Source of the DNA: Candidatus Alistipes faecigallinarum
GTDB taxonomy: Bacteria > Bacteroidota > Bacteroidia > Bacteroidales > Rikenellaceae
Length of the DNA: 53,433 nucleotides
Direction: 5' to 3'
NCBI GenBank assembly: GCA_019115605.1
Contig: DXDG01000007.1
Span: 1 to 53,433 of the forward strand
The notes under the pieces are model-generated. The model ran no database searches. It was not told where the DNA came from and saw only the letters and a list, made by a program, of their open reading frames with translations. Every line of letters starts with the position of its first letter. Position 1 is the stretch's first letter. Below are positions 1-9,399 of the stretch, one piece after another. The position numbers and the translations under genes were made by a program.

Positions 1-21
1 TAATACTTCGTTAAATTAATA

Positions 22-1371
22 TCTAATCCGTTGATAACAAATAAGTTAATTAATAAAGTTTAGCAGAATAAAATAGGTCAAGTAGCTGATTTTCATTATC
101 TTTAATGGTATCTCACCACACATTAAAGCAATGAACAGAACAGCACTTGACCAATATGAGGAAATCGTAACCGATGCTTTGAAAAGTTGTTCGGTAAAGT
201 TACGCAAAAGTTTTAAAACGGCATTCATCCAACTCATGATTTTGTATATGGTACTGCCAAGAAAGATTAATTTCACCCAAATGGGCCGTTACTCGGACAG
301 CTCGGAACAACGCTTCCGGCAGTTGTTCGAACGTGAGTTTGACTGGATGCAGTTCAATCTCTTCCTTATGCGGCAGCGGTTTGGAGAAAACGTTAGAAAA
401 GCCATTGCCATAGACGCGAGCTACATTTCAAAGTCGGGAAAGAAGACTCCTTATATCGGCAAGTTCTGGTCGGGATGCGCTTCTCAGGTGAAACGGGGAC
501 TGGAAATTCTCGGCATCGGCATTATCGACATTGACAGTCGGGACTGCATGATGCTGCGTGCGGAACAGACCCCGGACAAGACGTATCTGGAAAAGCAAGG
601 CGAAGATTACAATCTTGTGGACTGGTATCTTGACGTGCTCCGCAAACACAAGGACAAGCTGCTCCGCATAACACGTTATGTCGTTGCAGATGCCTGGTTC
701 TCAAAGGCAAAGTTCGTGGGTGAAGCCTGCCTGATGGGATTCCATGTCATCAGCCGCCTGCGTGATGATGCCGCCTTGTGGTATGCACATGACGGTGTTC
801 GCACAGGTAAACGGGGACGGCCGCGTATCAAGGGCGAGAAGATTGATTTTGAAAACCTCGACCTTCAGCGTTGCGAGATTCTCGACATCGAAGGAGGAAG
901 GGCTTACTCAGTCAAGGCCTATTCAAAGGCGATGAAACGCAACATCAAAGTCGTGGTCCATTATCCGGAATCGGGAGGGCATAAAATCTATTTCTCCACC
1001 GACCTTGACATGGCGGCCAAAGACATCATTGAATACTACCGTACAAGATTCCAGATTGAGTTTTGCTTTCGGGATTCCAAGCAGTTTACCGGACTCAACG
1101 ATTGTCAGGCAAGAGACTTGAGGAAACTCGACTTCGCTTTCAATGCTTCATTGGCCTCGGTAAACATCGCAAAGGTCATGCGGCAACGATACTATCCCTC
1201 GCTTTCCATCGGACTGCTAAAGGCATATCTGAGTAATATTTACATGCTCAAAAGAATTTTTAGCAAGTCCGTTCTGAAACCGAACAGAACTTTTAATTCT
1301 AAACTTATCAAAGAACTCTTTGGATTTGTGGCAGAAGCCGCTTAGCCGATATGGTGAATTTTTAACGGACT
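22..1371 (+). mobile_element. IS4-type insertion sequence (ends approximate)
   Basis: The element is defined by its transposase gene and by a candidate pair of imperfect terminal inverted repeats. The left end reads TAATCCGTTGATAA from 24 and the right end, on the opposite strand, reads TAGTCCGTTAAAAA from 1372 (11 of 14 identical). The 7-bp sequence ATTAATA occurs just outside both ends (15-21 and 1372-1378) and could be a target duplication, but the flanks are so AT-rich that this may be chance. Exact ends are therefore uncertain by several bases. Only one reading frame is present, as expected for this family. Confidence 0.55.
131..1345 (+). CDS. IS4-family DDE transposase
   Basis: This 404-residue protein is an intact transposase that would cut and paste its own element. 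The catalytic triad is visible: D95 in AIDAS, D187 in VVADAWF, and E310 inside the IS4-family signature Y-x2-R-x3-E-x6-K (Y303, R306, E310, K317). Basic residues are spread along the chain, with a GKRGRPR segment near residue 228 between the second Asp and the Glu, in the insertion region of the fold. Length is normal for the family and no frameshift is seen, so the element could still be active. It sits about 90 bp upstream of the sigma-factor gene that opens a lower-GC accessory locus, consistent with a mobile or recently acquired region. Family assignment is secure; the subgroup is not determined. Confidence 0.9.
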   Translation: MNRTALDQYEEIVTDALKSCSVKLRKSFKTAFIQLMILYMVLPRKINFTQMGRYSDSSEQRFRQLFEREFDWMQFNLFLMRQRFGENVRKAIAIDASYISKSGKKTPYIGKFWSGCASQVKRGLEILGIGIIDIDSRDCMMLRAEQTPDKTYLEKQGEDYNLVDWYLDVLRKHKDKLLRITRYVVADAWFSKAKFVGEACLMGFHVISRLRDDAALWYAHDGVRTGKRGRPRIKGEKIDFENLDLQRCEILDIEGGRAYSVKAYSKAMKRNIKVVVHYPESGGHKIYFSTDLDMAAKDIIEYYRTRFQIEFCFRDSKQFTGLNDCQARDLRKLDFAFNASLASVNIAKVMRQRYYPSLSIGLLKAYLSNIYMLKRIFSKSVLKPNRTFNSKLIKELFGFVAEAA

Positions 1372-1459
1372 ATTAATAATAAAGATTGCAGAATACAATA
1401 ATTGGGCTTAACTTTGTTTGACATACATTGCCTGCTCAAATGCCTTAATTTCATTTTTT

Positions 1460-2029
1460 ATGGGTCATACTTCTTCGGACATAAGTTTATTCAATGACTT
1501 GTTTACTAAATATAAGGATCGGTTTATACGTTTTGCCGCAACATATGTCCGGGATTGGAGCACGGCTGAAAATCTGGTAGCCGATTCATTCATCTATTAT
1601 TGGGAACATCGGGAAGACATTCGTTCCACGGAGAATCTCCCGGCTTATATTCTTACCGTTGTCAAACATAAATGCCTGAACCACATCCGGCGGGAAAAAC
1701 TAACTGCGGACATTTCCGGCCGGATACGCTCGTATGTCAAATGGGATCAGGATGTGCGTATCGCTTCACTCGAAGCTTGTGATCCTCAACAGCTTTTTTC
1801 GCGAGAAATTCAACAGATCGTCGAACGAACTCTGGCTAAATTACCCACACAGACCCGCCGTATCTTCAATATGAGCCGTCTGGATAATCTCCCGCAGAAG
1901 GAAATCGCCCGTCTTTGTGGCATGACCGTGAAAGGTATAGAGTTTCATATCGGTCGAGCTCTCAAGACTTTGCGAGAAGCCTTGAAGGATTATTATCTCT
2001 GTTTTGTTTTTGTATTTCTGAATTTTTGA
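1460..2029 (+). CDS. ECF-type RNA polymerase sigma factor
   Basis: A 189-residue ECF sigma factor of the kind that switches on SusC/SusD loci in Bacteroidetes. Region 2 is seen at the N-terminus (LFTKYKDRFIRFAATYV, then AENLVADSFIYYWEHRED, which recognises the -10 element). Region 4 is at the C-terminus (LAKLPTQTRRIFNMSRL then a helix-turn-helix KEIARLCGMTVKGIEFHI). An in-frame TTG lies at 1418, but the ATG at 1460 begins at the normal start of region 2 and is preferred. The fecR-like gene starts 57 bp downstream, and a SusC with an STN domain follows, so this is a FecI/FecR-like trans-envelope signalling set. It should direct core polymerase to the downstream operon when the outer-membrane receptor is occupied; the exact target promoter is not evident. 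Confidence 0.9.
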   Translation: MGHTSSDISLFNDLFTKYKDRFIRFAATYVRDWSTAENLVADSFIYYWEHREDIRSTENLPAYILTVVKHKCLNHIRREKLTADISGRIRSYVKWDQDVRIASLEACDPQQLFSREIQQIVERTLAKLPTQTRRIFNMSRLDNLPQKEIARLCGMTVKGIEFHIGRALKTLREALKDYYLCFVFVFLNF

Positions 2030-2086
2030 AAAAAGAGTGCTTTTTCAGTAGGGATTTGTCTTTTCCGGGTGCTATATAATCAGATT

Positions 2087-3010
2087 ATGGATAAAGAGTT
2101 GTTATATCGTTTTTTCAGAAACGAGGTCTCACAGGAAGAAGCGTTCGCTGTACAGGAGTGGATGGAGTCTTCGGAAGAGGCTCGTGAAGCATTTTTTGCG
2201 GAACGCCGCCTGTTCGATACGCTGATATTAGGCGTCGAGCCCGCGGAAAAAGGGCATTTATTGTCTCTGCGCCTTTTAGCACGTTACGCAATACAGGCTG
2301 CTGCCGTGTTGCTAATAGCCGTTGCAGGCGCTTGGATATGGAGTGTCGTTACACCTCGTCCCGATGTGTCGGATAATGTCATAACAGTTGCCGAAGGCCA
2401 GCGGGCCCAGTTGATCCTGTCGGATGGGACCTTAGTCTGGCTTAATGCCGGCTCTACAATGCGCTATCCGGCATCGTTCGGATCGGATCGGCGTACTGTC
2501 CGGCTCGATGGCGAAGGCTATTTTGAAGTTTCTCGGAATGAAAAGGTGCCTTTTGTTGTCGAGACATCGAAGGCCGATGTCGAAGTGCTGGGTACAAAAT
2601 TCAATATTGAAGCCTATGCGTCAGGAACCCGTTTTGAAACAGCGCTTATTGAAGGCTGCGTACGTGTTCGGAGTGTCAATGGTGAAAACTCAGTCGTCCT
2701 CGACCCGCATCAGAAAGCCGTTCTGACAGAACAGGGTTTCAAGGTGACCGAATTTTCCGATTTGAATCCCTATTTGTGGCGTAATGGTATCATCTATTTT
2801 CGGGATGCTTCGTTCGACGAGATTATCGGGAAGTTGGCGCAATATTTCAATGTTGAAATCATCATCCGTAACGAAGAATTACTCAAACGTAGCTATACCG
2901 GAAAATTTCGCCAGGTCGACGGTTTGGATTATGCGCTGAAGGTATTGCAGCGGGATGTCTCCTTTACCGTACAACATGACGAGGAAAATCGTCGCTTGAC
3001 GATCGAATGA
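2087..3010 (+). CDS. FecR-family anti-sigma factor
   Basis: This 307-residue inner-membrane protein is expected to hold the upstream sigma factor inactive and to receive the signal from the STN domain of the SusC-like receptor. A short cytoplasmic N-terminal part contains the anti-sigma helices (LYRFFRNEVSQEEAFAVQEWM). A single membrane segment lies near residues 66-88 (YAIQAAAVLLIAVAGAWIW). A periplasmic FecR domain follows (VAEGQRAQLILSDGTLVWLNAGS, then the C-terminal GIIYFRDASFDEIIGKLAQYFNVEI). A GTG at 2069 is in frame, but the ATG at 2087 gives the usual MDKELLYRFF start. Family and role are well established; the specific inducer is unknown. Confidence 0.92.
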   Translation: MDKELLYRFFRNEVSQEEAFAVQEWMESSEEAREAFFAERRLFDTLILGVEPAEKGHLLSLRLLARYAIQAAAVLLIAVAGAWIWSVVTPRPDVSDNVITVAEGQRAQLILSDGTLVWLNAGSTMRYPASFGSDRRTVRLDGEGYFEVSRNEKVPFVVETSKADVEVLGTKFNIEAYASGTRFETALIEGCVRVRSVNGENSVVLDPHQKAVLTEQGFKVTEFSDLNPYLWRNGIIYFRDASFDEIIGKLAQYFNVEIIIRNEELLKRSYTGKFRQVDGLDYALKVLQRDVSFTVQHDEENRRLTIE

Positions 3011-3094
3011 TACCCGTTCAAAACTAAAACTACCGATTAGAAACTCAACCAATCCAATTGCCTATGATGAGAGCCCCTTTCTTGTAATAAGAAA

Positions 3095-3123
3095 CCCGCG
3101 AAGCGATTGCAGCGCTTCGCGGG
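3095..3123 (+). terminator. Strong 11-bp hairpin between fecR and susC
   Basis: A perfect 11-bp stem (CCCGCGAAGCG at 3095-3105 with its complement at 3113-3123) encloses a 7-base loop. There is no run of T after it, so it is an imperfect intrinsic terminator. It may separate the constitutive sigma/anti-sigma transcript from the inducible susC operon, act as an attenuator, or protect RNA ends. Confidence 0.5.
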
Positions 3124-3171
3124 CGGATATCCAACTGAAACCAATCGAATAACCTTAGATTTAACAAATGT

Positions 3172-6100
3172 ATGAAAATTTTACAACATTTAAAATTTTC
3201 TGTTGTAATTTGTTGTTTCATCCCGTTCCGGCGGATCTGCCTGATACTGGCAGTTCTTGTTCTGATGCTGGCCGGAAACGCTCCGGTTTATGCCCAGTCG
3301 GCTCGGGTAACCATTAAGAAACAACAGGCGGCTATCGAAGAAATCCTTCAGGAGATCGAGTCGCAGACTAATTATCTATTCATCAATAACAATAATGTAA
3401 AATTTGACCGCAGGGTTGATGTGTCGGTCGAGAACGAACCGGTCGCCACGGTCTTGAAAAAGATTTTCGAAGGTACCGGTGCCGAGTTCGTTCTTCAGGG
3501 CAGTCACATCGTTCTGACGAATAAAGTTCAGAAAAGCATTCCGCCCCGGACGCCGAAAGCTGAAAACAGATCGGGACGGGTCGTCGATGCCGGAGGCAAG
3601 CCGATCGTAGGTGCAACGGTCATTCTCGCAGGCACGACCGTCGGAACTACTACCGATTCCGACGGTCGTTTCACCATTCGTGCCGCTCAGGGGAACACGC
3701 TTGAATTTTCCTGTCTGGGCTATGAACCGGTCCGTGTTACAGTCAGCGGCAAATCGAAAATTGACGTTACGATGCAAGAGAGTGTCAGTACGCTCGATGA
3801 TGTGGTCGTTGTGGGATATGGCGTCCAGAAAAAAGCGAACCTGACAGGAGCTGTCACGGCTATTGACAATGAAGAGATCGGACGGCGTCCTGTAATGCGG
3901 GCCACTACGGCTTTGCAAGGACTTGCATCGGGAGTTACAGTGACACAGAGTACCGGCCAGCCAGGTTCCGATGGAGCCACGATTCGTATTCGTGGTATCG
4001 GTACACTCAATAATTCGGAGCCGCTGGTGCTTATCGACGGTGTAGCGGGAGCGCTCGACGGCGTGAACCCCAATGATATCGAATCGATCTCGGTATTGAA
4101 GGATGCCGCCTCCGCCGCGATTTACGGCTCGCGTGCTGCAAACGGTGTGATCCTCGTTCAGACCCGGCAGGGGACGCGGGAAAGTCTTTCCGCCTCGTAT
4201 AACGGCTATATCGGATTTCAGAGTGCCACGGTGCTGCCCGATTTCGTGAGCAATTACGAGTACATGACCAACATGAACAAGGCGTCGATAAATGCCGGGA
4301 TGTCGCCGCTTTATTCTGAATCGTATCTGGCCGACTGGCTTCGTTACCGGAAAGTCGATCCGGATCACTATCCCGACAACGACTGGCAGAAGATACTCTT
4401 GACCGGATCGGGTTTCACGCAGAATCACCATGTGAGCGTCAGCGGCGGCGGCAAGGCCGTCCGGGCTTTTGCGTCGTTTGCCTATCAGAGCCAGGAGGGT
4501 ATCATGGAGAATTTTTTTGCCGACCGTTTTTCGGCCCGGGCCAATATTGCGATGGACATCACCAAATTCCTGAAAGCGAGCATGATTGTCGACGGCCGCC
4601 GGTCGACCACGGAGTTTCCCACCTATCAGGAGTTCATGAAGGGATATATCAACCGCATTCCCGGCATCTATACCTGTCTTTTGTCCGACGGCCGCTATGG
4701 AACGGGTTACAACCAGCGCAATCCGCTGGCGCTGGGACGTGAAGGCGGTAATACAGTGAATACCTATGACAATTTGCGGGCGACATTTTCACTGACCCTT
4801 ACACCGGCCGAAGGCCTAAGTATTGATTTCAACTATACGCCGAATCTCGGTAATACCTATAAAAAGATTGCCAAAAAGAGTGTGGCTGTTTACGAACCCG
4901 ATCAAGAGACTCCGGCTGCGATTTCTCCTGCCAAAAGCAGTCTCAGCCAATCCGATGCCAAAACTACGCAGACTACGATTCAGGCACTGATTCACTATGA
5001 CCGTTCATTCAAGGGTGGACACGATTTGGGTGTACTGGCTGGATACGAGCAGATCAAATATCATACGAACGATATTTCACTCAGTCGAGAGGGATATGTA
5101 CTTCCCCAATACGAAGTGATCAACGCCGGTTCGACCGAAAACATGCAGAACGGCGGTAGTGCGAGTGCATGGGCGCTGCTTTCGTATTTCGGGCGGATCA
5201 ATTATTCGTATAAGTCACGTTATCTTTTCGAAGCTAACGTGCGTGTCGACGGTTCGTCGCGTTTCGCCCGTGGACACCGCTACGGCGTGTTTCCCTCGTT
5301 TTCGGCGGGATGGCGTATTTCCGAAGAGAGCTTCCTGCAGGGAGTCAATTGGATTTCGAATCTTAAATTGCGGGCTTCATGGGGACGTCTGGGCAATCAG
5401 GAGATCGGAACCTATCCCGCCTATGCGACCATCACGTTCGATCCGACCTATACGTTTGGCGGAGCTCCGGCCGATGGCGGTTACCAAAAGGCGTTTGCCA
5501 ATACGGACATTTCGTGGGAATCTTCTGAAACGACCGATATCGGGCTGGATATCGGACTGTTCAGAAACAAACTTACGGCTTCGTTCGATTATTACGTGAA
5601 AAACACGACGGGCATTCTGCTCAGACTTCCTGTGACTTCGATAACGGGTCTTACGGAACCTTATCAGAATGCAGGGAAAGTGCGTAATACGGGATGGGAT
5701 TTCGTGATCTCGCACCAGAACAAGGTCGGAGATTTCAGCTATTCGGTCACGTTCAATCTTTCGGACGTGCACAACAAGGTGATGGACCTAAAGGGCGTAG
5801 ACCCGATTATCAGCGGTTACACACTGATTGCCGAAGGATACCCGATCAATTCGCTCTATGGATATGTGGCCGACGGGCTTTTCCGCGACCGGGTCGACTT
5901 GTTGAACCACCCCTCACAGAGCTATTTCGGAGACTATTCGCTCGGAGACATCAGATACCGCAATCTGACCGATGCCGACGGTACCGAAGGCGAGGTCAAC
6001 GCTTACGACCGGCAAGTCATTGGCAACCAGATCCCGCGCTATACTTTCGGTTTGAATGTCTCGGGCAGTTGGAAGAATTTCGATTTTTCGCTGCTTTTCC

Positions 6101-6507
6101 AGGGTATCGGCAAACGCGACATCATTTTAACGGGCGATGCAGTCTGGGCGCTTTACAACTCGGGAAAAATGCAGCGTTGGATGCTCGACAACTGGTCGCC
6201 GGAGAATCCGGACGCTTCTTATCCGCGGTTGGTGGCGGCTTCGTCGCACAACAATTTCCAGTATTCGAGTTTTTGGGTTTACAATGCGGCTTTTATCCGT
6301 CTGAAAACCGCGCAGATCGGTTACACGCTGCCCGTCGGAGCACTTTCCAGAATCGGCGTCAAGAAGTTGCGGGTCTATGTTACCGGCGACAACATCTTTA
6401 CCACCAGTAGCCTACCCAAGGGCTGGGACCCTGAGATGGGATCCGGCGCAGCCGACATCTATCCGCTGACCAAAACATGGCTGGGCGGCGTTCAGCTTAC
6501 CTTCTAA
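3172..6507 (+). CDS. SusC/RagA-family TonB-dependent receptor with STN domain
   Basis: An 1111-residue outer-membrane transporter that imports oligosaccharide bound by its SusD partner, powered by TonB. After a long signal region (hydrophobic core near residues 22-42, ending in VYAQ) comes an STN/secretin domain (about 45-120; IEEILQEIESQTNYLFINN, VATVLKKIFEGTG). This domain contacts FecR and makes the receptor signal-transducing. A carboxypeptidase-regulatory-like beta-sandwich follows (about 133-205; GRVVDAGGKPIVGATVILAG). The plug begins at DDVVVVGYGVQKKANLTGAV and carries IRGIGTLNNSEPLVLIDG. The rest is the beta-barrel, closing in an aromatic C-terminus (WLGGVQLTF). The susD gene follows after 12 bp. 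Length is typical for STN-type SusC proteins. Substrate is not readable from sequence; neighbours point to a rhamnose-bearing glycan. Confidence 0.95.
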   Translation: MKILQHLKFSVVICCFIPFRRICLILAVLVLMLAGNAPVYAQSARVTIKKQQAAIEEILQEIESQTNYLFINNNNVKFDRRVDVSVENEPVATVLKKIFEGTGAEFVLQGSHIVLTNKVQKSIPPRTPKAENRSGRVVDAGGKPIVGATVILAGTTVGTTTDSDGRFTIRAAQGNTLEFSCLGYEPVRVTVSGKSKIDVTMQESVSTLDDVVVVGYGVQKKANLTGAVTAIDNEEIGRRPVMRATTALQGLASGVTVTQSTGQPGSDGATIRIRGIGTLNNSEPLVLIDGVAGALDGVNPNDIESISVLKDAASAAIYGSRAANGVILVQTRQGTRESLSASYNGYIGFQSATVLPDFVSNYEYMTNMNKASINAGMSPLYSESYLADWLRYRKVDPDHYPDNDWQKILLTGSGFTQNHHVSVSGGGKAVRAFASFAYQSQEGIMENFFADRFSARANIAMDITKFLKASMIVDGRRSTTEFPTYQEFMKGYINRIPGIYTCLLSDGRYGTGYNQRNPLALGREGGNTVNTYDNLRATFSLTLTPAEGLSIDFNYTPNLGNTYKKIAKKSVAVYEPDQETPAAISPAKSSLSQSDAKTTQTTIQALIHYDRSFKGGHDLGVLAGYEQIKYHTNDISLSREGYVLPQYEVINAGSTENMQNGGSASAWALLSYFGRINYSYKSRYLFEANVRVDGSSRFARGHRYGVFPSFSAGWRISEESFLQGVNWISNLKLRASWGRLGNQEIGTYPAYATITFDPTYTFGGAPADGGYQKAFANTDISWESSETTDIGLDIGLFRNKLTASFDYYVKNTTGILLRLPVTSITGLTEPYQNAGKVRNTGWDFVISHQNKVGDFSYSVTFNLSDVHNKVMDLKGVDPIISGYTLIAEGYPINSLYGYVADGLFRDRVDLLNHPSQSYFGDYSLGDIRYRNLTDADGTEGEVNAYDRQVIGNQIPRYTFGLNVSGSWKNFDFSLLFQGIGKRDIILTGDAVWALYNSGKMQRWMLDNWSPENPDASYPRLVAASSHNNFQYSSFWVYNAAFIRLKTAQIGYTLPVGALSRIGVKKLRVYVTGDNIFTTSSLPKGWDPEMGSGAADIYPLTKTWLGGVQLTF

Positions 6508-6519
6508 TCTGAAAATGAA

Positions 6520-8178
6520 ATGACTATAAAATACAAACTTCTGGCTGTTCTCGCATCGGCTCTGTGCTGGAGTTCATGCGACATCCTCGATGAATATCCC
6601 CAAACGGGACCGTCGAACGAAAATTTCTTCTCGAGCGAAGCGGAACTCACCCTGGCGATCAATGCCGCCTATTCGTCCTTCTATTGGCTTTCAAATCAGG
6701 ATGTACAGTATCAACTCTTTCTCGACGGCGCTACGGAAATGGTCTATATCCGTGGGACCTATGCCAACATGAATGTCATTCAAGCCGGGCAGGCGAATGC
6801 CCAGACCGGGGTCTTCGCTACGGTGTGGGCGCATTTCTACGAGAAGATCGCCCTTTCGAATAACATTCTCGACAAGATGTCCGCCGCTAAGAACAAGGTT
6901 TCCGAACAGTTCTACAACCGGATTGAGGCGCAGGCGCGTTTTCTGAGGGCTTTCAATTATATGTACTTGGTCTTTCTCTACGGCGATGTGCCTTATGTCG
7001 ATCACATGCTCGACTGGCAAAATTGCAAACTGCCCAAAACGAAGGCTTCGGAGATCATCGGACATATCTACGACGATCTGGATTTTGCCTATCGCAATCT
7101 TCCGCCCTCGTGGAGCGCAGCCGAGGCGGGGCATATCACAAGCGGTGCAGCTATGGGCCTGAAAGCACGTATAGCTCTCTATGCAGGGGATTATGAACTG
7201 GCTGCTGCATGTGCCGGACAGGTCATTAAAGACGGTGGATATGACATCAATCCTACTTATGCCGATTTGTTCGCTCATACTGGCGAAGGTTCTCCGGAAG
7301 TGATGCTTGCTGCACGGTATCTGACCGGGGTGAAGATCAATGCCAACCCCAAATATATCGGCACTCGTTTATCGAACGGCTATTCGGTAATCGTACCGAC
7401 ACAGACGCTCATTGACACTTATCGCTGCACCGATGGCAAACGGATCGATCAGTCATCACTCTACAATCCCAAGTCGCCTTATCAGAACCGAGATCCGCGA
7501 CTCGATTATTCAATTATCCGTCCCGGCAGCTGGCATAATAATTTCAAATTTGAGATTCATCCCGATTCGACCAAGACTAGCGCCATTATTAACGGCAAAC
7601 TGACGCGCATCGGGAATACGGAAGTTACCAATGCCTACGGTTCCTTTACAGGATATGTCAGCCGTAAGTATTTCGATGAAACCGACCTGCCGGACTATAT
7701 CTCCAAGAGCGAGTTGCATTTCATTCTGCTGCGTTACGCCGAAATATTGCTTACCTATGCCGAGGCGAAGATCGAGCTCGGACAGATTGACCAAACGGTG
7801 ATTGATGCGATCAACGACGTGCGGCAGCGTCCCGACGTGAAAATGCCTGCAGCGCGGCTCGATATGTCGCAAGAGGAGCTTCGTGACATTGTACGCTATG
7901 AGCGTACCGTCGAATTTGCAATGGAGGGATTGCGGCTCTTTGACATCCGCCGCTGGAAAATAGCTGAACATGTTTTGCCCGGCAAACTCCTCGGGAAGCG
8001 CACTAAGGAGCATTGGTATGATCCCGTTGTCCCGACCTTCAACGAGTACGGAAAACCCGTATATCCCGACGAGTCGATTTTCAATAGTCTTGGCAGCTTG
8101 ACTTTCGATCCCAAGAACGACTATCTGTGGCCTATCCCGCAATCGGAAATCGACAAAAATCCGCTGTTGGCGGAATAA
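6520..8178 (+). CDS. SusD/RagB-family nutrient-binding lipoprotein
   Basis: A 552-residue surface lipoprotein that acts as the lid of the upstream SusC channel and captures glycan. A lipoprotein signal is seen (MTIKYKLLAVLASALCWSSC, with the acylated cysteine at residue 20). The SusD-like N-terminal region begins right after it (DEYPQTGPSNENFFSSEAEL), with helical TPR-like repeats (FNYMYLVFLYGDVPYVDHM). The RagB C-terminal part has LRYAEILLTYAEAKIELGQ, the family hallmark YERTVEFAMEGLRLFDIRRW, and the closing motif LWPIPQSEIDKNPLL. It is 12 bp after susC and 18 bp before the next gene, so it is in the same operon. Identification is secure; ligand unknown. Confidence 0.95.
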   Translation: MTIKYKLLAVLASALCWSSCDILDEYPQTGPSNENFFSSEAELTLAINAAYSSFYWLSNQDVQYQLFLDGATEMVYIRGTYANMNVIQAGQANAQTGVFATVWAHFYEKIALSNNILDKMSAAKNKVSEQFYNRIEAQARFLRAFNYMYLVFLYGDVPYVDHMLDWQNCKLPKTKASEIIGHIYDDLDFAYRNLPPSWSAAEAGHITSGAAMGLKARIALYAGDYELAAACAGQVIKDGGYDINPTYADLFAHTGEGSPEVMLAARYLTGVKINANPKYIGTRLSNGYSVIVPTQTLIDTYRCTDGKRIDQSSLYNPKSPYQNRDPRLDYSIIRPGSWHNNFKFEIHPDSTKTSAIINGKLTRIGNTEVTNAYGSFTGYVSRKYFDETDLPDYISKSELHFILLRYAEILLTYAEAKIELGQIDQTVIDAINDVRQRPDVKMPAARLDMSQEELRDIVRYERTVEFAMEGLRLFDIRRWKIAEHVLPGKLLGKRTKEHWYDPVVPTFNEYGKPVYPDESIFNSLGSLTFDPKNDYLWPIPQSEIDKNPLLAE

Positions 8179-8196
8179 CCGCAAAAACGAACGAAT

Positions 8197-9387
8197 ATGA
8201 AAAAAGCATGGATATATATGACGGCCGTCGTCGTGTCGCTGGCAATAGGCGCTTGTTCCGATGACGGGGAATCTGCCGCTAATGCAATGGAATTGACGAC
8301 TGTAGCGGCTTATACCGACGGATTGGAGCTCGATTGGAAAACTGTACCCGGAGCCACCGGCTATGAAGTGGAATATACTTCCGCTTTCGGAGTTGAAACC
8401 TTGCGGACAGATGAACCTAGAATTGCGTTGACGGATCTTGTGGCCGATACGGAATATTCGGTGCGCGTGCGGAGCGTGGGAGAAAATGGTTCCGGAGTTT
8501 GGATTGATCCGGTAAAAGCCCGCACTGCCGCTTTCAGCGTGTCACTGACTAGTTACAACGTGCTGGCTACGGAAACTAAAGCTCCGTGGGCTGGTCGTGT
8601 GCAGGCTGTACATGACATCATCCGCAAGGCGGACCACGATCCCGATGTACTCTGCTTGCAGGAGTGCGGTACCGATCCGGTACTTTCCGATATGCAGCGG
8701 TTGCTCGCCGATGAATATGATGTTCACGTGGTCGCCGTTTCCACGGCTGACCCGGCGCTGATTTTTTGGAAGCGAGACAAGTTTGAGAAGACCGGAGCCG
8801 GGTATACGAATATGCTGCTCGGTGACCCGAACTACACTTCGGCCGATTTCCCGACGTCGCGTTACGCTCATTTCGTGAAATTGCGCGAAAAAAATTCCGG
8901 TAAGGAGTTCCTTGTTTACAACATCCATATTAAAACTAACGGCACATCAACCTCCTACCAGAAACTGCGTTACGACTGTATTTCGGCATTGTGCCCGGCC
9001 GCTTTGCAGCGCGCCCGCGAAGAGGGTGGTATTCCGGTTTTTATTCTAGGAGACTTTAACAATTACTGGAATACGGTGGACAACGGGGTTATTTCGGCTC
9101 CTGCCGCTTGTGCGAGTTTCGGATTCGTTGATTCCCCGACGATTGCACGCGAATGCGTCAACCTCAATTACAAAACATCGAGTGTTGATCTGAACGGTTT
9201 CGCCGAACCACGCGATAACGGCAATTACCGGATCGATTACGTTTTTGGTTATTCATTTACGCCATTCGGTGTGTCAAAATACCAAACGGTCATCGATTTC
9301 GTCGACAAAGCGACTCACAGGATTGCAACGCCAGTTCCGTCAGACCATCATCCGGTCAATGCTATTTTCCATTTGTCTTACCATTAA
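8197..9387 (+). CDS. Lipoprotein: fibronectin III plus endonuclease/exonuclease/phosphatase domain
   Basis: A 396-residue lipoprotein (signal MKKAWIYMTAVVVSLAIGAC, lipid-bearing C20). Residues about 33-110 form a fibronectin type III module (LDWKTVPGATGYEVEYTS, LVADTEYSVRVRSVGENG), probably a spacer or binding domain. Residues about 113-395 form an endonuclease/exonuclease/phosphatase (EEP) fold. Metal-site and catalytic motifs are present: SYNVLA, VLCLQECG (catalytic Glu), ILGDFNNYWN, RIDYVFGY and SDHHPVNAIF (Asp-His). The family cuts phosphoester bonds in DNA, inositol phosphates or sphingomyelin. At the cell surface beside SusCD, a phosphodiesterase or phosphatase acting on a decorated glycan or lipid is plausible, though a secreted DNase cannot be excluded. 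It is followed after 12 bp by a paralogue. Confidence 0.85.
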   Translation: MKKAWIYMTAVVVSLAIGACSDDGESAANAMELTTVAAYTDGLELDWKTVPGATGYEVEYTSAFGVETLRTDEPRIALTDLVADTEYSVRVRSVGENGSGVWIDPVKARTAAFSVSLTSYNVLATETKAPWAGRVQAVHDIIRKADHDPDVLCLQECGTDPVLSDMQRLLADEYDVHVVAVSTADPALIFWKRDKFEKTGAGYTNMLLGDPNYTSADFPTSRYAHFVKLREKNSGKEFLVYNIHIKTNGTSTSYQKLRYDCISALCPAALQRAREEGGIPVFILGDFNNYWNTVDNGVISAPAACASFGFVDSPTIARECVNLNYKTSSVDLNGFAEPRDNGNYRIDYVFGYSFTPFGVSKYQTVIDFVDKATHRIATPVPSDHHPVNAIFHLSYH

Positions 9388-9399
9388 CCGATATCCATT

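Noticed and set aside
1418..1459. TTG start for the sigma factor
   Set aside because: The extra 14 residues are not conserved-looking and the ATG at 1460 begins right at sigma region 2.
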